The notes: generated by a model from the letters alone, not told the origin. A stretch of DNA of 64,000 nt from Paenibacillus flagellatus (GCF_003217775.1 NZ_QJVJ01000004.1:310001-374000), one strand, 5' to 3'; shown: positions 10,720 through 19,675, counted from the first letter of the stretch. Numbers and translations: made by a program.

Positions 10720-11523
10720 TCACAAGTATCCCAAAATAACGCCCGCCGTCTCCTCGATCGCCTTGTCCGTCACGTCGATGACGGGACAGCCGAGCCGCTT
10801 CATAATATCGTGCGCGTACTCGAGCTCCTCGGATATACGCTGCAGCGTGGCATACTTCGCCCCGTACGGCAATCCGACGGCGCGAAGCCGTTCGGTGCGG
10901 ATTTTGAGCAGCTGCTCCGCGTCCATCGTCAAGCCGACGATCCGGTTGCCCGGCAGCTGCAGAAGCTGCTGCGGCGTTTTCACCTCGGGCACGAGCGGGA
11001 AGTTGCCGACCTTGTACCCCTTGTGCGCCAAAAAAATGCTGAGCGGCGTCTTCGACGTGCGCGACACGCCGACGAGCACGATATGCGCCTGCAGCAGCAG
11101 GTTCGCGTCGCGGCCGTCGTCGCACTTGACCGCGAACTCGATCGCCTCGACCCGGCGGAAGTAGGCGTCGTCCATCTCGTGAAGCAGCCCCGGCTTCCGC
11201 TTCGGCGAATCGTTGAACGTGTCGATGAACGCCTGCATCATCGGGCCCATGATGTCGACGGCGCGCACGCCGAGCCGGATCGACTCCTCCTTCATCATCT
11301 CGCGCAGCTCCGGCTGGACGAGCGTATACGCGACGAAGCCTCCGCTTTGCGCCGCTTCCTCCATGATCGTGCGAATTTCGTCTTCGTTTTTAACATGTCC
11401 GATTCTTCGGATCTTCACCTGATGCGCGTCGAATTGGCGAATCGTCGCGCGCACGACCGCTTCCGCCGTTTCGCCGACCGCATCCGAGCAAATTGTTATG
11501 AGCTGCTGCCGCTCCTCGGTCAT
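10720..11523 (-). CDS. ppsR: PPDK regulatory protein: bifunctional kinase/pyrophosphorylase (PpsR/YqfL family)
   Basis: This 267-residue DUF299 enzyme inactivates and reactivates pyruvate phosphate dikinase by ADP-dependent phosphorylation and Pi-dependent dephosphorylation of a threonine next to the catalytic histidine. The family P-loop GVSRTSKTPLS is present near residue 150, as is the N-terminal CSDAVGETAE block. It starts at 11521-11523 after GGGGGAGCGGGG, 17 bp downstream of ccpN, matching the B. subtilis yqzB-yqfL pair. Its presumed target, PPDK, is encoded next door. Confidence 0.93.
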   Translation of the reverse strand: MTEERQQLITICSDAVGETAEAVVRATIRQFDAHQVKIRRIGHVKNEDEIRTIMEEAAQSGGFVAYTLVQPELREMMKEESIRLGVRAVDIMGPMMQAFIDTFNDSPKRKPGLLHEMDDAYFRRVEAIEFAVKCDDGRDANLLLQAHIVLVGVSRTSKTPLSIFLAHKGYKVGNFPLVPEVKTPQQLLQLPGNRIVGLTMDAEQLLKIRTERLRAVGLPYGAKYATLQRISEELEYAHDIMKRLGCPVIDVTDKAIEETAGVILGYL

Positions 11524-11540
11524 CCCCGCTCCCCCTTCGT

Positions 11541-12182
11541 TTAGCTTTCCACGGCGCCGGTCCAGCCGACCAGCAGCTTCGTCATCGTCGTTTTCGTAAT
11601 GCGGCCGACCACTTCCCATTTGCCGGAATCGTCCGGGTGACGAACGACGACGGGGAGGCTGTCCACCTGGTGATGAATCATTTTGCGACCGGCCTCGAGC
11701 ACCGTTTCGTCTGGCAGCGCGACGACGACGTTCGGGTGCCGGGTCATGACGAGTCCGACCGGCATCGTCGACGCGGCCGGATTGCCGAGCGTCACTTTGA
11801 GCAAATCTTTGCGCGAGATGACGCCGGCGAGCGCATTGGACTCGTCCGCGACGATCAGGCTGCCGACATTCTCCATGAACAGCGTAACGACCGCGTCGTG
11901 CACCGTCGCCGTTTCGCGGATGATGACGGGCAGCGCCTGCACGTCCTTCACTTTCATCTCGGCGAATGCCGCCGAGCCTTTGTCCTCTTGGGCGGCGGCT
12001 TGTCCCGGAAAATAGCCGACCTTCGGCTTGGCGTCGAGATGCCCGAGCATGACGAGCAGCGCAAGATCGGAACGGATCGTCGGCCGGCTGAGCCGGAGCG
12101 TCTCCGCGATTTGCTCGCCCGTAATCGGCGCATGCTGCTTGACGAGCCGGACGATTTCCAGCTGACGTGGCGATAACGGCAC
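11541..12182 (-). CDS. ccpN: Gluconeogenesis repressor CcpN (HTH plus tandem CBS domains)
   Basis: This 213-residue transcription factor has an N-terminal winged HTH (SPRQLEIVRLVKQHAPITGE, about residues 3-60) followed by two CBS motifs (about 75-130 and 140-205) that sense nucleotides. In B. subtilis CcpN represses gapB, pckA and SR1 during growth on glucose. The start is GTG (12180-12182) after AAAGGAGGAAGACGAAC. ppsR follows in the same operon. Candidate target boxes occur in this window upstream of the SR1P-like gene and gapB. Confidence 0.93.
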   Translation of the reverse strand: MPLSPRQLEIVRLVKQHAPITGEQIAETLRLSRPTIRSDLALLVMLGHLDAKPKVGYFPGQAAAQEDKGSAAFAEMKVKDVQALPVIIRETATVHDAVVTLFMENVGSLIVADESNALAGVISRKDLLKVTLGNPAASTMPVGLVMTRHPNVVVALPDETVLEAGRKMIHHQVDSLPVVVRHPDDSGKWEVVGRITKTTMTKLLVGWTGAVES

Positions 12183-12205
12183 GTTCGTCTTCCTCCTTTC
12201 GAACG

Positions 12206-12232
12206 GAAGCCGAAAGCGATAGTCGCTTCCGG
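12206..12232 (-). other. Hairpin between ppdK and ccpN
   Basis: The minus-strand arms GCCGGAAGCGA and TCGCTTTCGGC form an 11-bp stem with a CTA loop just before the ccpN ribosome site. It lacks a U run, so it is more likely an RNA-stability or translation element than a terminator. The function is inferred. Confidence 0.5.
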
Positions 12233-12313
12233 CTCATCCGAAACGTTCCTATTCTTCTATGTTAGCGCGGATTCGGGACAAAAGCCACTCCGGCCGGCAA
12301 CATTTTTGCCCGC

Positions 12314-15112
12314 TCAGGAGACGCTGCTCCCGGCGGCCGCGGCGAGCGGCCGCGCATCGGTATCGGCATCGGCGCCGGCCTTCGGCTTGGGAGACGGCCC
12401 GTGCGCCAGTCGCGCCTGCGCCGCGGCGATCCGGGCGAGCGGGATCCGGTACGGCGAGCAGCTGACATAGTCGAGTCCGATCGCGTGACAGAACGCGATC
12501 GACTGCGGATCGCCGCCGTGCTCGCCGCATACGCCGGCCTTCAGATCGGGCCGCACCGGCTTGCCGTCGCGAAGCGCCCATTCGATCAGCCGGCCGACGC
12601 CGTCGCGGTCGAGCGTCTGGAACGGATTGGCGGGCAGCAGCTTCTGGTCGACGTAATGGGTCAAAAATTTCCCTTCGGCGTCGTCCCGGCTGCAGCCGTA
12701 CGTCATCTGCGTCAAATCGTTCGTGCCGAACGAGAAGAAGTCGGCGCACTCGGCGATTTGCGCCGCGGTCAGCGCGGCGCGCGGCACCTCGATCATCGTG
12801 CCGACCTTGTAGCGGCACTTCGCGGCGTCGGCGCCGAGCACGCGCTCGGCCGTCCGGTCGATCCGCTCCCGCAGGAAGCGCAGCTCGTTGACGTGGCCGA
12901 CGAGCGGCACCATCACCTCGGGCAGCACGACGACGCCGTCGCGCATGCAGTCGAGCGCGGCACGGAACACCGCTTCCGTCTGCATGTCGTATATTTCCGG
13001 GAACAGCACGCCGAGCCGGCAGCCGCGCTGGCCGAGCATCGGGTTCGCCTCGTGCAGCGACCGCACCTTGCGCAGCATCGTCTCGAGCTCCGCCAAGTCG
13101 CCGCGCAGCGGTTCGGCTTGAGCTTCGTCCGCGGAGCGCGCGATCGCGTCGGACAGCTCGGCCGCACGCTGGCGAAGCTCGTCGGCGTTCGGCAAAAACT
13201 CGTGAAGCGGCGGATCGAGCAGCCGGATCGTCACCGGCAAGCCGTCCATCGCCCGGAACATGCCGTCGAAGTCGCCCTGCTGCATCGGCAGCAGCTTGGC
13301 GAGCGCCCGCTCGCGCTCCTCGCGCGTCTCGGCGAGAATCATCTCGCGGACGGCCGGCAGCCGGTCCGGCGCGAGAAACATATGCTCCGTGCGGCACAGG
13401 CCGATCCCCTCCGCGCCGAATTCGCGCGCCTTCGCCGCGTCGGCCGGGTTGTCCGCATTCGCCGCGACGCGCAGCTCGCGGATGCCGTCCGCCCAGCCGA
13501 GCAGCCGCGCCAGCTCCGGCGACAGCTCGCCGGCGCGGAGCGGCACCTCGCCGCGGATGACGCGGCCGGTCGAGCCGTCGATCGAGACGGCGTCGCCCTC
13601 GCGGATGACGGCGCCGCCGACGCGAAGCTCCCGCGCCTCGGCGTCAATGCGCGCCTCCTCGCAGCCGCAGACGCACGGCTTGCCCATGCCGCGGGCGACG
13701 ACCGCCGCGTGGCTCGTCATGCCGCCGCGGCTCGTCAGCACGCCTTCCGCGGCGAGCACGCCGTGGATGTCCTCGGGCGTCGTCTCCGCCCGGACGAGGA
13801 TGACGCGGCGTCCGGCGCGCGCGCGCTCTTCCGCCGTGTCGGCGTCGAACACCGCTTCGCCCGTCGCCGCCCCCGGCGAGGCGGGGAGCCCCGTCGCCAA
13901 GACGTCGAGCTTCGCGTCCGCCGGAATGGCCGGATGCAGCAGCTGGTCGAGGTGGCCGGTCTCGATGCGCGCCACCGCCTCCTCGCGCGTCAGCAGCCCC
14001 TCGTCGACGAGGTCGACGCTAATTTTCATCGCGGCTTGGGCCGATCGTTTGCCCGTCCGCGTCTGGAGCAGGTACAGCCGTCCGTGCTCGACCGTAAACT
14101 CGATATCCTGCATGTCGCGGTAATGGCGCTCCAGCTTCTCCGCCGTCCGTCTCAGCTCGTCGTACACGTCCGGCATGTCGCGTTCCAGCTCCGCGATCGG
14201 CAGCGGCGTCCGGACCCCGGCCACGACGTCTTCGCCCTGGGCGTTCGTCAAATATTCGCCGAACAGCTTCTTCTCCCCGGTCGACGGGTTGCGCGTGAAG
14301 ACGACGCCCGTTCCGCAATCGTCGCCCTTGTTGCCGAACACCATCGCCTGCACGTTGACGGCCGTTCCTTGGTGATCCGGGATCCGGTTCACTTTGCGGT
14401 ACACGATCGCGCGCGGGTTATTCCACGAGCGGAACACCGCTTCCACCGCCAGCTCGATCTGTTCGTCCGGCCGCTGCGGGAACGGCTTGCCCCCCTTCGA
14501 CGCGATCAGCTCCTTGTAGCGCGCCGCGAGCTCGATCCAGCCTTCGGCGGGCACGTCGCGATCGTTGGCGGCGCCGTGCTTCTCCTTCGTCTCGTGCAGC
14601 AGCCGCTCGAAACGGATCGGCTCGATGCCGAACACGACGTTGCCGAACATCTGGATGAGGCGGCGGTAGCAATCGTAGGCGAACCGCGCGTCGCCCGTCG
14701 ACTCGGCGAAGCCGCGAACCGTCTCGTCGTTCAGCCCGACGTTCAAAATCGTATCCATCATGCCCGGCATCGAGTGCACCGAGCCGGACCGGACCGAGAC
14801 GAGCAGCGGCGCGGCGGGATCGCCGAACGTTTTGCCCTGCTTGCGGGCCAGCTCTTCGATCGCCTTCGCCGTTTCGCCCATCAGCCCGTCGGGCAGCCGG
14901 CCGCCCGCTTCGTAGTACGCCCGGCACGCTTGCGTCGTAATCGTGAACCCCGGAGGGACGGGAAGCCCCGCCTTCGTCATCTCCGCCAAATTCGCCCCTT
15001 TGCCGCCGAGCAGCTCCTTCATGCCCGCGTGTCCGCTTTCGAAAGGCAAAATCCATTGGCCGTTATCGTTGCCGCTTATCGAACCGCGATGATTGCCGCT
15101 TCCGTTATCCAT
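12314..15112 (-). CDS. ppdK: Pyruvate, phosphate dikinase
   Basis: This 932-residue enzyme interconverts pyruvate + ATP + Pi and PEP + AMP + PPi. Domains run in order: an ATP-grasp (residues about 20-350, with GGKGANLAEM and TRNPSTGEKKLFGEY), the swivelling phosphohistidine domain with GGMTSHAAV, and a PEP/pyruvate barrel ending in GVCGEHGGDP with the catalytic cysteine. In GGMTSHAAV His468 is catalytic and Thr466 is the PpsR target. A 35-residue Ala/Pro-rich tail is not part of the usual enzyme. The start follows GGGAGGAAATGAACG and overlaps the SR1P-like ORF. The location beside ccpN and ppsR implies gluconeogenic use. Confidence 0.97.
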   Translation of the reverse strand: MDNGSGNHRGSISGNDNGQWILPFESGHAGMKELLGGKGANLAEMTKAGLPVPPGFTITTQACRAYYEAGGRLPDGLMGETAKAIEELARKQGKTFGDPAAPLLVSVRSGSVHSMPGMMDTILNVGLNDETVRGFAESTGDARFAYDCYRRLIQMFGNVVFGIEPIRFERLLHETKEKHGAANDRDVPAEGWIELAARYKELIASKGGKPFPQRPDEQIELAVEAVFRSWNNPRAIVYRKVNRIPDHQGTAVNVQAMVFGNKGDDCGTGVVFTRNPSTGEKKLFGEYLTNAQGEDVVAGVRTPLPIAELERDMPDVYDELRRTAEKLERHYRDMQDIEFTVEHGRLYLLQTRTGKRSAQAAMKISVDLVDEGLLTREEAVARIETGHLDQLLHPAIPADAKLDVLATGLPASPGAATGEAVFDADTAEERARAGRRVILVRAETTPEDIHGVLAAEGVLTSRGGMTSHAAVVARGMGKPCVCGCEEARIDAEARELRVGGAVIREGDAVSIDGSTGRVIRGEVPLRAGELSPELARLLGWADGIRELRVAANADNPADAAKAREFGAEGIGLCRTEHMFLAPDRLPAVREMILAETREERERALAKLLPMQQGDFDGMFRAMDGLPVTIRLLDPPLHEFLPNADELRQRAAELSDAIARSADEAQAEPLRGDLAELETMLRKVRSLHEANPMLGQRGCRLGVLFPEIYDMQTEAVFRAALDCMRDGVVVLPEVMVPLVGHVNELRFLRERIDRTAERVLGADAAKCRYKVGTMIEVPRAALTAAQIAECADFFSFGTNDLTQMTYGCSRDDAEGKFLTHYVDQKLLPANPFQTLDRDGVGRLIEWALRDGKPVRPDLKAGVCGEHGGDPQSIAFCHAIGLDYVSCSPYRIPLARIAAAQARLAHGPSPKPKAGADADTDARPLAAAAGSSVS

Positions 15113-15269
15113 CGTTCATTTCCTCCCGTCTCGTCTTGCTCCGGCACGATTCGTCCCGGCACGCGCCGTACAGCACCGTCACCTTCTCGGTTTCGACTTC
15201 ATCGATCCATGCGCCGCAATATTGGCATACGATAAGACCCAACTTGACGCTTTGACCGGCAGCTTTCAT
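15105..15269 (-). CDS. SR1P-like small protein (GapA-binding peptide family), coupled to ppdK
   Basis: This 54-residue ORF carries the SR1P pattern: LGLIVCQYCGAWIDEVETEK and then VTVLYGAC-RDESC, with cysteines placed as in B. subtilis SR1P (IVCQEC..ID..EKVTTLYG.C). In Bacillus, SR1P is made from the dual-function RNA SR1, which CcpN represses. SR1P binds GapA and stimulates RNase J1. Here an ATG at 15267-15269 has GGGGAGGCG before it, and the 3' end overlaps ppdK by 8 bp, so the peptide and PPDK are translationally coupled. The N-terminus is about ten residues longer than the Bacillus peptide. Confidence 0.8.
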   Translation of the reverse strand: MKAAGQSVKLGLIVCQYCGAWIDEVETEKVTVLYGACRDESCRSKTRREEMNDG

Positions 15270-15331
15270 ACGGAACGCCTCCCCATTTCGAATCGGACAT
15301 CCTTCGCGTTTGGTACGTCGTGATGACCCTA

Positions 15332-15364
15332 TATAATACATACCATATATTTATTTATGACACA
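15332..15364 (-). promoter_or_regulatory. Candidate CcpN boxes upstream of the SR1P-like gene and ppdK
   Basis: Minus-strand TGTGTCATAAA (15354-15364) matches the CcpN consensus TRTGHYATAYW at 10 of 11 positions. TATGTATTATA (15332-15342) matches at 9 of 11. Both lie in an AT-rich island 60-95 bp before the small ORF, where promoter elements (TTGTGT, TATGTA) also occur. Consensus recalled from B. subtilis work; binding is inferred. Confidence 0.6.
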
Positions 15365-15511
15365 ATATATAAATGACTCGATCCGCAACATTTTCTTGAT
15401 CGAAGCGGTTTCACTTCGCTCATAAGCCGGCTCGCGAAAAGGACGTCATATTCCCCCCATTCATTGTTATATGACGCGGCATCGCTCGGACGGTCCTCCG
15501 ATTTTGCGCAT

Positions 15512-15541
15512 GCCAAACAACCGGAGCGCACCCGCTCCGGT
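15512..15541 (-). terminator. Terminator after ABC exporter gene
   Basis: The 9-bp arms ACCGGAGCG and CGCTCCGGT (15520-15541) have a 4-base loop and are followed on the minus strand by TTGTTTGG, just beyond the exporter stop. Confidence 0.7.
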
Positions 15542-15556
15542 CTCGAATCGTCCCGT

Positions 15557-17398
15557 TTACAATCGGGAAGCGATCGACTTTTCCTCCGTCTCCGCCTCCT
15601 GGCCCCCGGCTCGCCCTTGCCCCGCCTCCGCGTGCATGCGCAGCTGGTTGACCGCGAACTCGCGGTACATCGGATGCGTCTCGAACAGCTCCTCGTGCGT
15701 TCCGATCCCCGTCACCTCGCCTTTCTCGATGAATACGATCCGGTCGGCGTCCACGACGGTGGACAGCCGGTGGGCGATGACGATCGTCGTCCGGCCGCGC
15801 ATCAAATTGTCGAGCGCTTCCTGCACCGCCTGCTCCGACTTGCTGTCGAGACTCGACGTCGCCTCGTCGAGCATGAGCAGCGCCGGGTCGCGCAGCAGCG
15901 CCCGGGCGATGGCGATCCGCTGCCGCTGGCCCCCTGACAGCTTGATGCCGCGTTCGCCAACCTCCGTCTCGTAGCCGTCCGGCAAGCTGCGGATGAACGC
16001 GTCGGCGTACGCCGACCGCGCCGCGCGCTCGAGCTCCTCCCGCGACACGTCGCGGTCGGTTCCGTAGACGATGTTGTCCCGGATCGTCCCGGCGATGAGC
16101 GGGCTGTCCTGCGACACGTAGCCGATCCGGGCACGCCACTCCCGAAGCGACAGCTCGTCGATCGGATCGGCGCCGAACCGGATCGTCCCCGATTGCGGCG
16201 CATAATACCGTTCGAGCAGCGAGAACAGCGTCGTCTTGCCGCTGCCGCTCGGCCCTACGACGGCCGTCACCTTGCCCGGCTCGATCGCGAACCCGACGCC
16301 GCGCAGCACCGGCTCGCCGGGCTTGTAAGCGAACCGGACGTCCTCGAGCACGATCGGCCGCTCCTCCTTCGGCACCGGACGGCCCGTCCCGTAAGCCTCC
16401 TCGTCCGAGCGAAGCGCTTCGACGATGCGCTCCGTCGCCCCCATCGCCTTTTGGAACTGGGTGAAAAACGTCGACAGCTGCGTCGCCGGCATGACGATCT
16501 GGAACAAGTAGAGCAGAAACGCGACCAGCTCCCCGGCCGTCATCGCCCCCGACGAGACGCGGACGCCTCCGTAGCCGATCAGCGCGACGACGAGTCCCAT
16601 CACCACGAGCATCATGACGGGCGCGATCATCGCCTGCACTTTGCCCTCCCTGACGCCGAACCGGTACAGGCCGGCGATGCCGGCTTTGCCGTTCTCGTAT
16701 TCGCGGGGCTCCGCGTTCGACGATTTGACGAGCCGGATTTCCGACAGCACCTGGTTGAGCACCGACGTGAACCGGGCCGTCTCGTCCTGCATCCCTTTCG
16801 AGATGCGGTACATTTGCCGTCCGAGCGGCGCCATGACGGCGAACGTAACCGGAACGGCGATGAGCATGACGAGCGTCATTTTCCAATCCATGACAAGCAA
16901 AATGACGATCGAGCCGATCATCGAGATGATTCCGTTCAGCGAGCCGGACAGCTGCTCGGTAATGAGGCCGCGCACGATGCCGGTGTCGTTCGTCACCCGG
17001 CTCGTCAGCTCGCCCGTCTTGGTGTCGTCGTAATACGAGACCGGAAGGGCGAGCAGCTTGCGCCATAGCCGTTCCCGGATGCCCGCCACGATGCGGTGCC
17101 CGGTCCGGTTCAGCAAATAGATCGAGACGCCGGCGGCGACCGTCTGCGCGACGAACGCCGCGACGAGCAGCACGATATGGATCGGATCGAGCGAGTCGAG
17201 CGAGAAGCCGTCGACGAGGTTTTTCGTGAACAGCGGGATGACCAGACTGACGACCGTCCCGATCAGACTGAGGACGAGCGCGACGATCAGCTGCAGCTTG
17301 GGGGGCTTCGTCTCCCGGATCAGCGCGACGAAGTCGCCCCATTTGTTCCGGCGGGCCGCCGTGTTCGGTTTGGCATTCATAACGGTTTCGATCTCCAT
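15557..17398 (-). CDS. ABC exporter, fused permease-ATPase (MsbA/BmrA type)
   Basis: This 613-residue half-transporter probably works as a homodimer exporting drugs, lipids or peptides. The N-terminal region (about 30-320) holds six membrane segments of the type 1 exporter fold. The ATPase domain shows Walker A GPSGSGKTT near residue 385, signature [16 protein letters not shown], Walker B LLMLDEATSSLD and switch IAHRLST. The start may be at 17398 or at the second ATG (17380). Neither has an ideal ribosome site, though AGGA precedes the first. The substrate is unknown and there is no partner gene nearby. Confidence 0.9.
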   Translation of the reverse strand: MEIETVMNAKPNTAARRNKWGDFVALIRETKPPKLQLIVALVLSLIGTVVSLVIPLFTKNLVDGFSLDSLDPIHIVLLVAAFVAQTVAAGVSIYLLNRTGHRIVAGIRERLWRKLLALPVSYYDDTKTGELTSRVTNDTGIVRGLITEQLSGSLNGIISMIGSIVILLVMDWKMTLVMLIAVPVTFAVMAPLGRQMYRISKGMQDETARFTSVLNQVLSEIRLVKSSNAEPREYENGKAGIAGLYRFGVREGKVQAMIAPVMMLVVMGLVVALIGYGGVRVSSGAMTAGELVAFLLYLFQIVMPATQLSTFFTQFQKAMGATERIVEALRSDEEAYGTGRPVPKEERPIVLEDVRFAYKPGEPVLRGVGFAIEPGKVTAVVGPSGSGKTTLFSLLERYYAPQSGTIRFGADPIDELSLREWRARIGYVSQDSPLIAGTIRDNIVYGTDRDVSREELERAARSAYADAFIRSLPDGYETEVGERGIKLSGGQRQRIAIARALLRDPALLMLDEATSSLDSKSEQAVQEALDNLMRGRTTIVIAHRLSTVVDADRIVFIEKGEVTGIGTHEELFETHPMYREFAVNQLRMHAEAGQGRAGGQEAETEEKSIASRL

Positions 17399-17544
17399 TC
17401 CTAGTGGGATATGGCTTCAGCTTAACAGCCGATCATGAACGGAATATGAACGGAAAACGGCGCATCGGCTCGAACGAACCGCAGAAGGCGAACGCACATA
17501 TGCTGTATCGAACGAGCAAACCTTCGTACGGGAGCGATGCCATC

Positions 17545-18039
17545 ATGAACGATAATCGAAATGGGCGCAAAGCGGCGGGAAGCGGGGGAGACGGATTCGA
17601 CTGGAGCCAGTTCGACCGGTTGTTCGACGAGCTGTTTCCGAACGCGCTGCCGGGCGGCAAAAGCGATTCGTTTCGGCGCATCGGCCGATTCGTGCGCGAC
17701 GTCGTGGAAGGCGCGGCGCCCGCCAATCGCGAGACGGCCGGGGCCCGCTCGGAGAAATCCGACTCCGTCCTGTTCCGCCCCGAGGTAACCGAGACGGAAC
17801 GGTTCGTCAAAGTCCGCATCCCGATTCCGCATTCCATCGATCCGCGCAAGCTTCAACTGTTCGTCGACGGGACGACGCTGAAAATCGAAGGCCCGCTCGG
17901 CAACAAGCAGACGGTCCGGCTGCCCGCCCCGGTCGGAGTCCGAACGGGGCATGCGGCGTTCCGGGACGGCTCGCTGCACGTTCGGCTGCGCAAGCGAAGC
18001 GGTCCCGGGTACCGGGAAATTTACGTGGAATATCCTTAA
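17545..18039 (+). CDS. Hsp20/alpha-crystallin-like protein
   Basis: This 164-residue protein has an alpha-crystallin-like beta-sandwich region from about residue 75. VKVRIPIPHSIDPRKLQLFV is followed by TTLKIEGPLGNKQTVRLP and GSLHVRLRKR, which fit the Hsp20 strand pattern. The first 70 residues are acidic and probably disordered. Some Bacillus relatives are spore-coat proteins (CotP), others cytoplasmic chaperones; sequence alone does not decide. I chose the ATG at 17545, with GGGAG ten bases ahead, over the longer frame from 17404 that lacks a site. Confidence 0.7.
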   Translation: MNDNRNGRKAAGSGGDGFDWSQFDRLFDELFPNALPGGKSDSFRRIGRFVRDVVEGAAPANRETAGARSEKSDSVLFRPEVTETERFVKVRIPIPHSIDPRKLQLFVDGTTLKIEGPLGNKQTVRLPAPVGVRTGHAAFRDGSLHVRLRKRSGPGYREIYVEYP

Positions 18040-18064
18040 ACGGGGCGTGTCGTGCCGATCCGCT

Positions 18065-18568
18065 TCAGCGCGTGCCGCGCGGAGTGCGCGGAACCGAGGT
18101 CGTGACGTACGCGTCCCCGAGCTGATGCTTCGCCAGGTAGAGCGTCTGCCCGAGATGCTCGGAGAAATGGGAGGCGATCGTATGCATGATCTTGAATACC
18201 GTCATCGAACGTCCCCCCACGTCGATAACGCGCTCCCAATCGTCCGGGCGCAGGTCGTCGAGCGCCCGGTTCAGCAGCGCGAACGTGTCTCCGATCGTCG
18301 CAAGCAGCGTCTCCTTGCTCGCATGCACCGTCTCGTCGAACTCCGCCTCGCGGTCCCGCGTATCCGGCCCTCCGAACACGTTCGCAAGGATGCGCTGCTT
18401 CGCGTTGCCCGCGAGATGGACGATCAGGTTCGCGATGCTGTTGTCGCCCTCGGCGGGACGCCAGTTCAATTGCGCCTCCGACAGCTGGCCGACGGCCGCC
18501 GTCAGCCGTTTTTCGATGTCGGCATATTTTTCCCTCAAATACGAGATATTCATACCGTATAAATCCAT
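18065..18568 (-). CDS. DinB-like protein (DUF1572 family)
   Basis: This 167-residue four-helix-bundle protein resembles the DinB/YfiT superfamily, many of which are metal-dependent thiol transferases. NSIANLIVHLAGNAKQRI near residue 45 and IMHTIASHFSEHLGQTLYLA near residue 132 supply histidines that could form the metal triad. The start at 18566-18568 follows GGAGGATGGGACG. The physiological substrate is unknown. Confidence 0.75.
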   Translation of the reverse strand: MDLYGMNISYLREKYADIEKRLTAAVGQLSEAQLNWRPAEGDNSIANLIVHLAGNAKQRILANVFGGPDTRDREAEFDETVHASKETLLATIGDTFALLNRALDDLRPDDWERVIDVGGRSMTVFKIMHTIASHFSEHLGQTLYLAKHQLGDAYVTTSVPRTPRGTR

Positions 18569-18644
18569 CGTCCCATCCTCCTTCGCTTTTCCCGATTTTA
18601 CCATATTCCGGACGCCGCCTGCCCGGGAAATTGCCGGGAACGGC

Positions 18645-18669
18645 AAAAAAGGAGCGCAATCCGCGCCCC
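18645..18669 (-). terminator. Terminator after alpha/beta hydrolase gene
   Basis: The arms GGGGCGC and GCGCTCC (minus strand) are followed by TTTTTT, immediately beyond the hydrolase stop. Confidence 0.75.
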
Positions 18670-18676
18670 TCATCCG

Positions 18677-19507
18677 CTATATTTCCCAATTGTGCCATTC
18701 CCGCTTCCGCTTCTCGTTGTACGTCAGCCAATGCAGCGTCTTGTCGTACAGCTCCCGCTTGCTCTCCCCGGAAGAAAACGTATGATCGGCCTGGAACAGC
18801 AGCTCCATGTCGCATTGGCCGAACGACCGCATCCAGAACAGCTTCTGATACAGCGAGCAGTAATCCGCGGGGACGACCCGGTCGGACGTGCCGTGCGCCA
18901 GAAATACGTCGCCCGCAAACTTGCGGAGCTGCGCGAACGGCTGATGCGCGGAGAGCGACTCGAAGAAAGCCGGGCGAAGCGAATAGCCCATATAGTCCGC
19001 CGATCCGTACCGGATGGCGTCGTCGTACGTATTCTGCCCGACGATGCGGACGATGTCGTTGAACGGATGCGCGACCGCCGACCAGAGCAGCAGCTGCTTC
19101 ACGCGACGGTCCTGCGCCGCGGTCAGGAGCGCCACCGCCCCGCCCAGACTGTGTCCGAGCAGCGATACCCGATTCAGGTCGACGTAATCGATGTCGAGCG
19201 CGTAATCGAGCACGACGCGGGTTTGCTCGATCATCGAATCGAGTCCGCCTTCGCCGTAGTCGCCCGTGCTTTCGCCGCAGCCGGCGTAATCGAAGCGGAG
19301 CGTCATATATCCGGCGGCGGCGAATTTGCGGGCGGCGCCGACGAACAGCCGATCGACGCCGATCCGGTTGCCGACGAAGCCGTGGCAGATGACGATCAGC
19401 GGGCATTGCCCCCCTTGGTCGCCCTCGTTCGTCTTCGCCGCCTCCGGATAATGCAGCGTCGCCTTCAGCTCGATCGAGCCGTATTGAATCGTAATCGCCC
19501 TTTCCAT
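18677..19507 (-). CDS. Alpha/beta hydrolase (esterase/peptidase-like)
   Basis: This 276-residue cytoplasmic serine hydrolase has the nucleophile elbow GHSLGG near residue 117, an oxyanion-type ICHGFVG near residue 40 and a late Asp/His pair (HGTSDRVVPADY, ADHTFSSG) completing a plausible Ser-Asp-His triad. It begins at 19505-19507 after GAGAGGGGATT. There is no signal peptide. The substrate is not inferable. Confidence 0.85.
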   Translation of the reverse strand: MERAITIQYGSIELKATLHYPEAAKTNEGDQGGQCPLIVICHGFVGNRIGVDRLFVGAARKFAAAGYMTLRFDYAGCGESTGDYGEGGLDSMIEQTRVVLDYALDIDYVDLNRVSLLGHSLGGAVALLTAAQDRRVKQLLLWSAVAHPFNDIVRIVGQNTYDDAIRYGSADYMGYSLRPAFFESLSAHQPFAQLRKFAGDVFLAHGTSDRVVPADYCSLYQKLFWMRSFGQCDMELLFQADHTFSSGESKRELYDKTLHWLTYNEKRKREWHNWEI

Positions 19508-19633
19508 CGGATAAATCCCCTCTCGTCAGCCGTTTTTGCGGATCGCATATTTCAAATAATTCCTATGTGTTTACTGTGTTATAAACTTACCATCGTTGCG
19601 CTTCGTCTGTCAATCCGTTCGCTCCAAAAACGC

Positions 19634-19675
19634 GAAAAAGCCGGGTTCCCCCACTAGCATAAGGAAACCCGGCTT
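19634..19675 (-). terminator. Terminator of the ceramidase/oxidoreductase operon
   Basis: The minus-strand stem AAGCCGGGTTTCC / GGGAACCCGGCTT is followed by TTTTTCGC, just past the oxidoreductase stop. Confidence 0.85.

Noticed and set aside
10720-12237. A single 505-residue frame covering ccpN and ppsR
   Set aside because: The first half is an out-of-frame shadow of ccpN; only the last 267 residues (PpsR), starting with their own ribosome site, are real.
12401-15235. A 944-residue plus-strand open frame
   Set aside because: It is exactly opposite ppdK, with shadow-type composition and no ribosome site.
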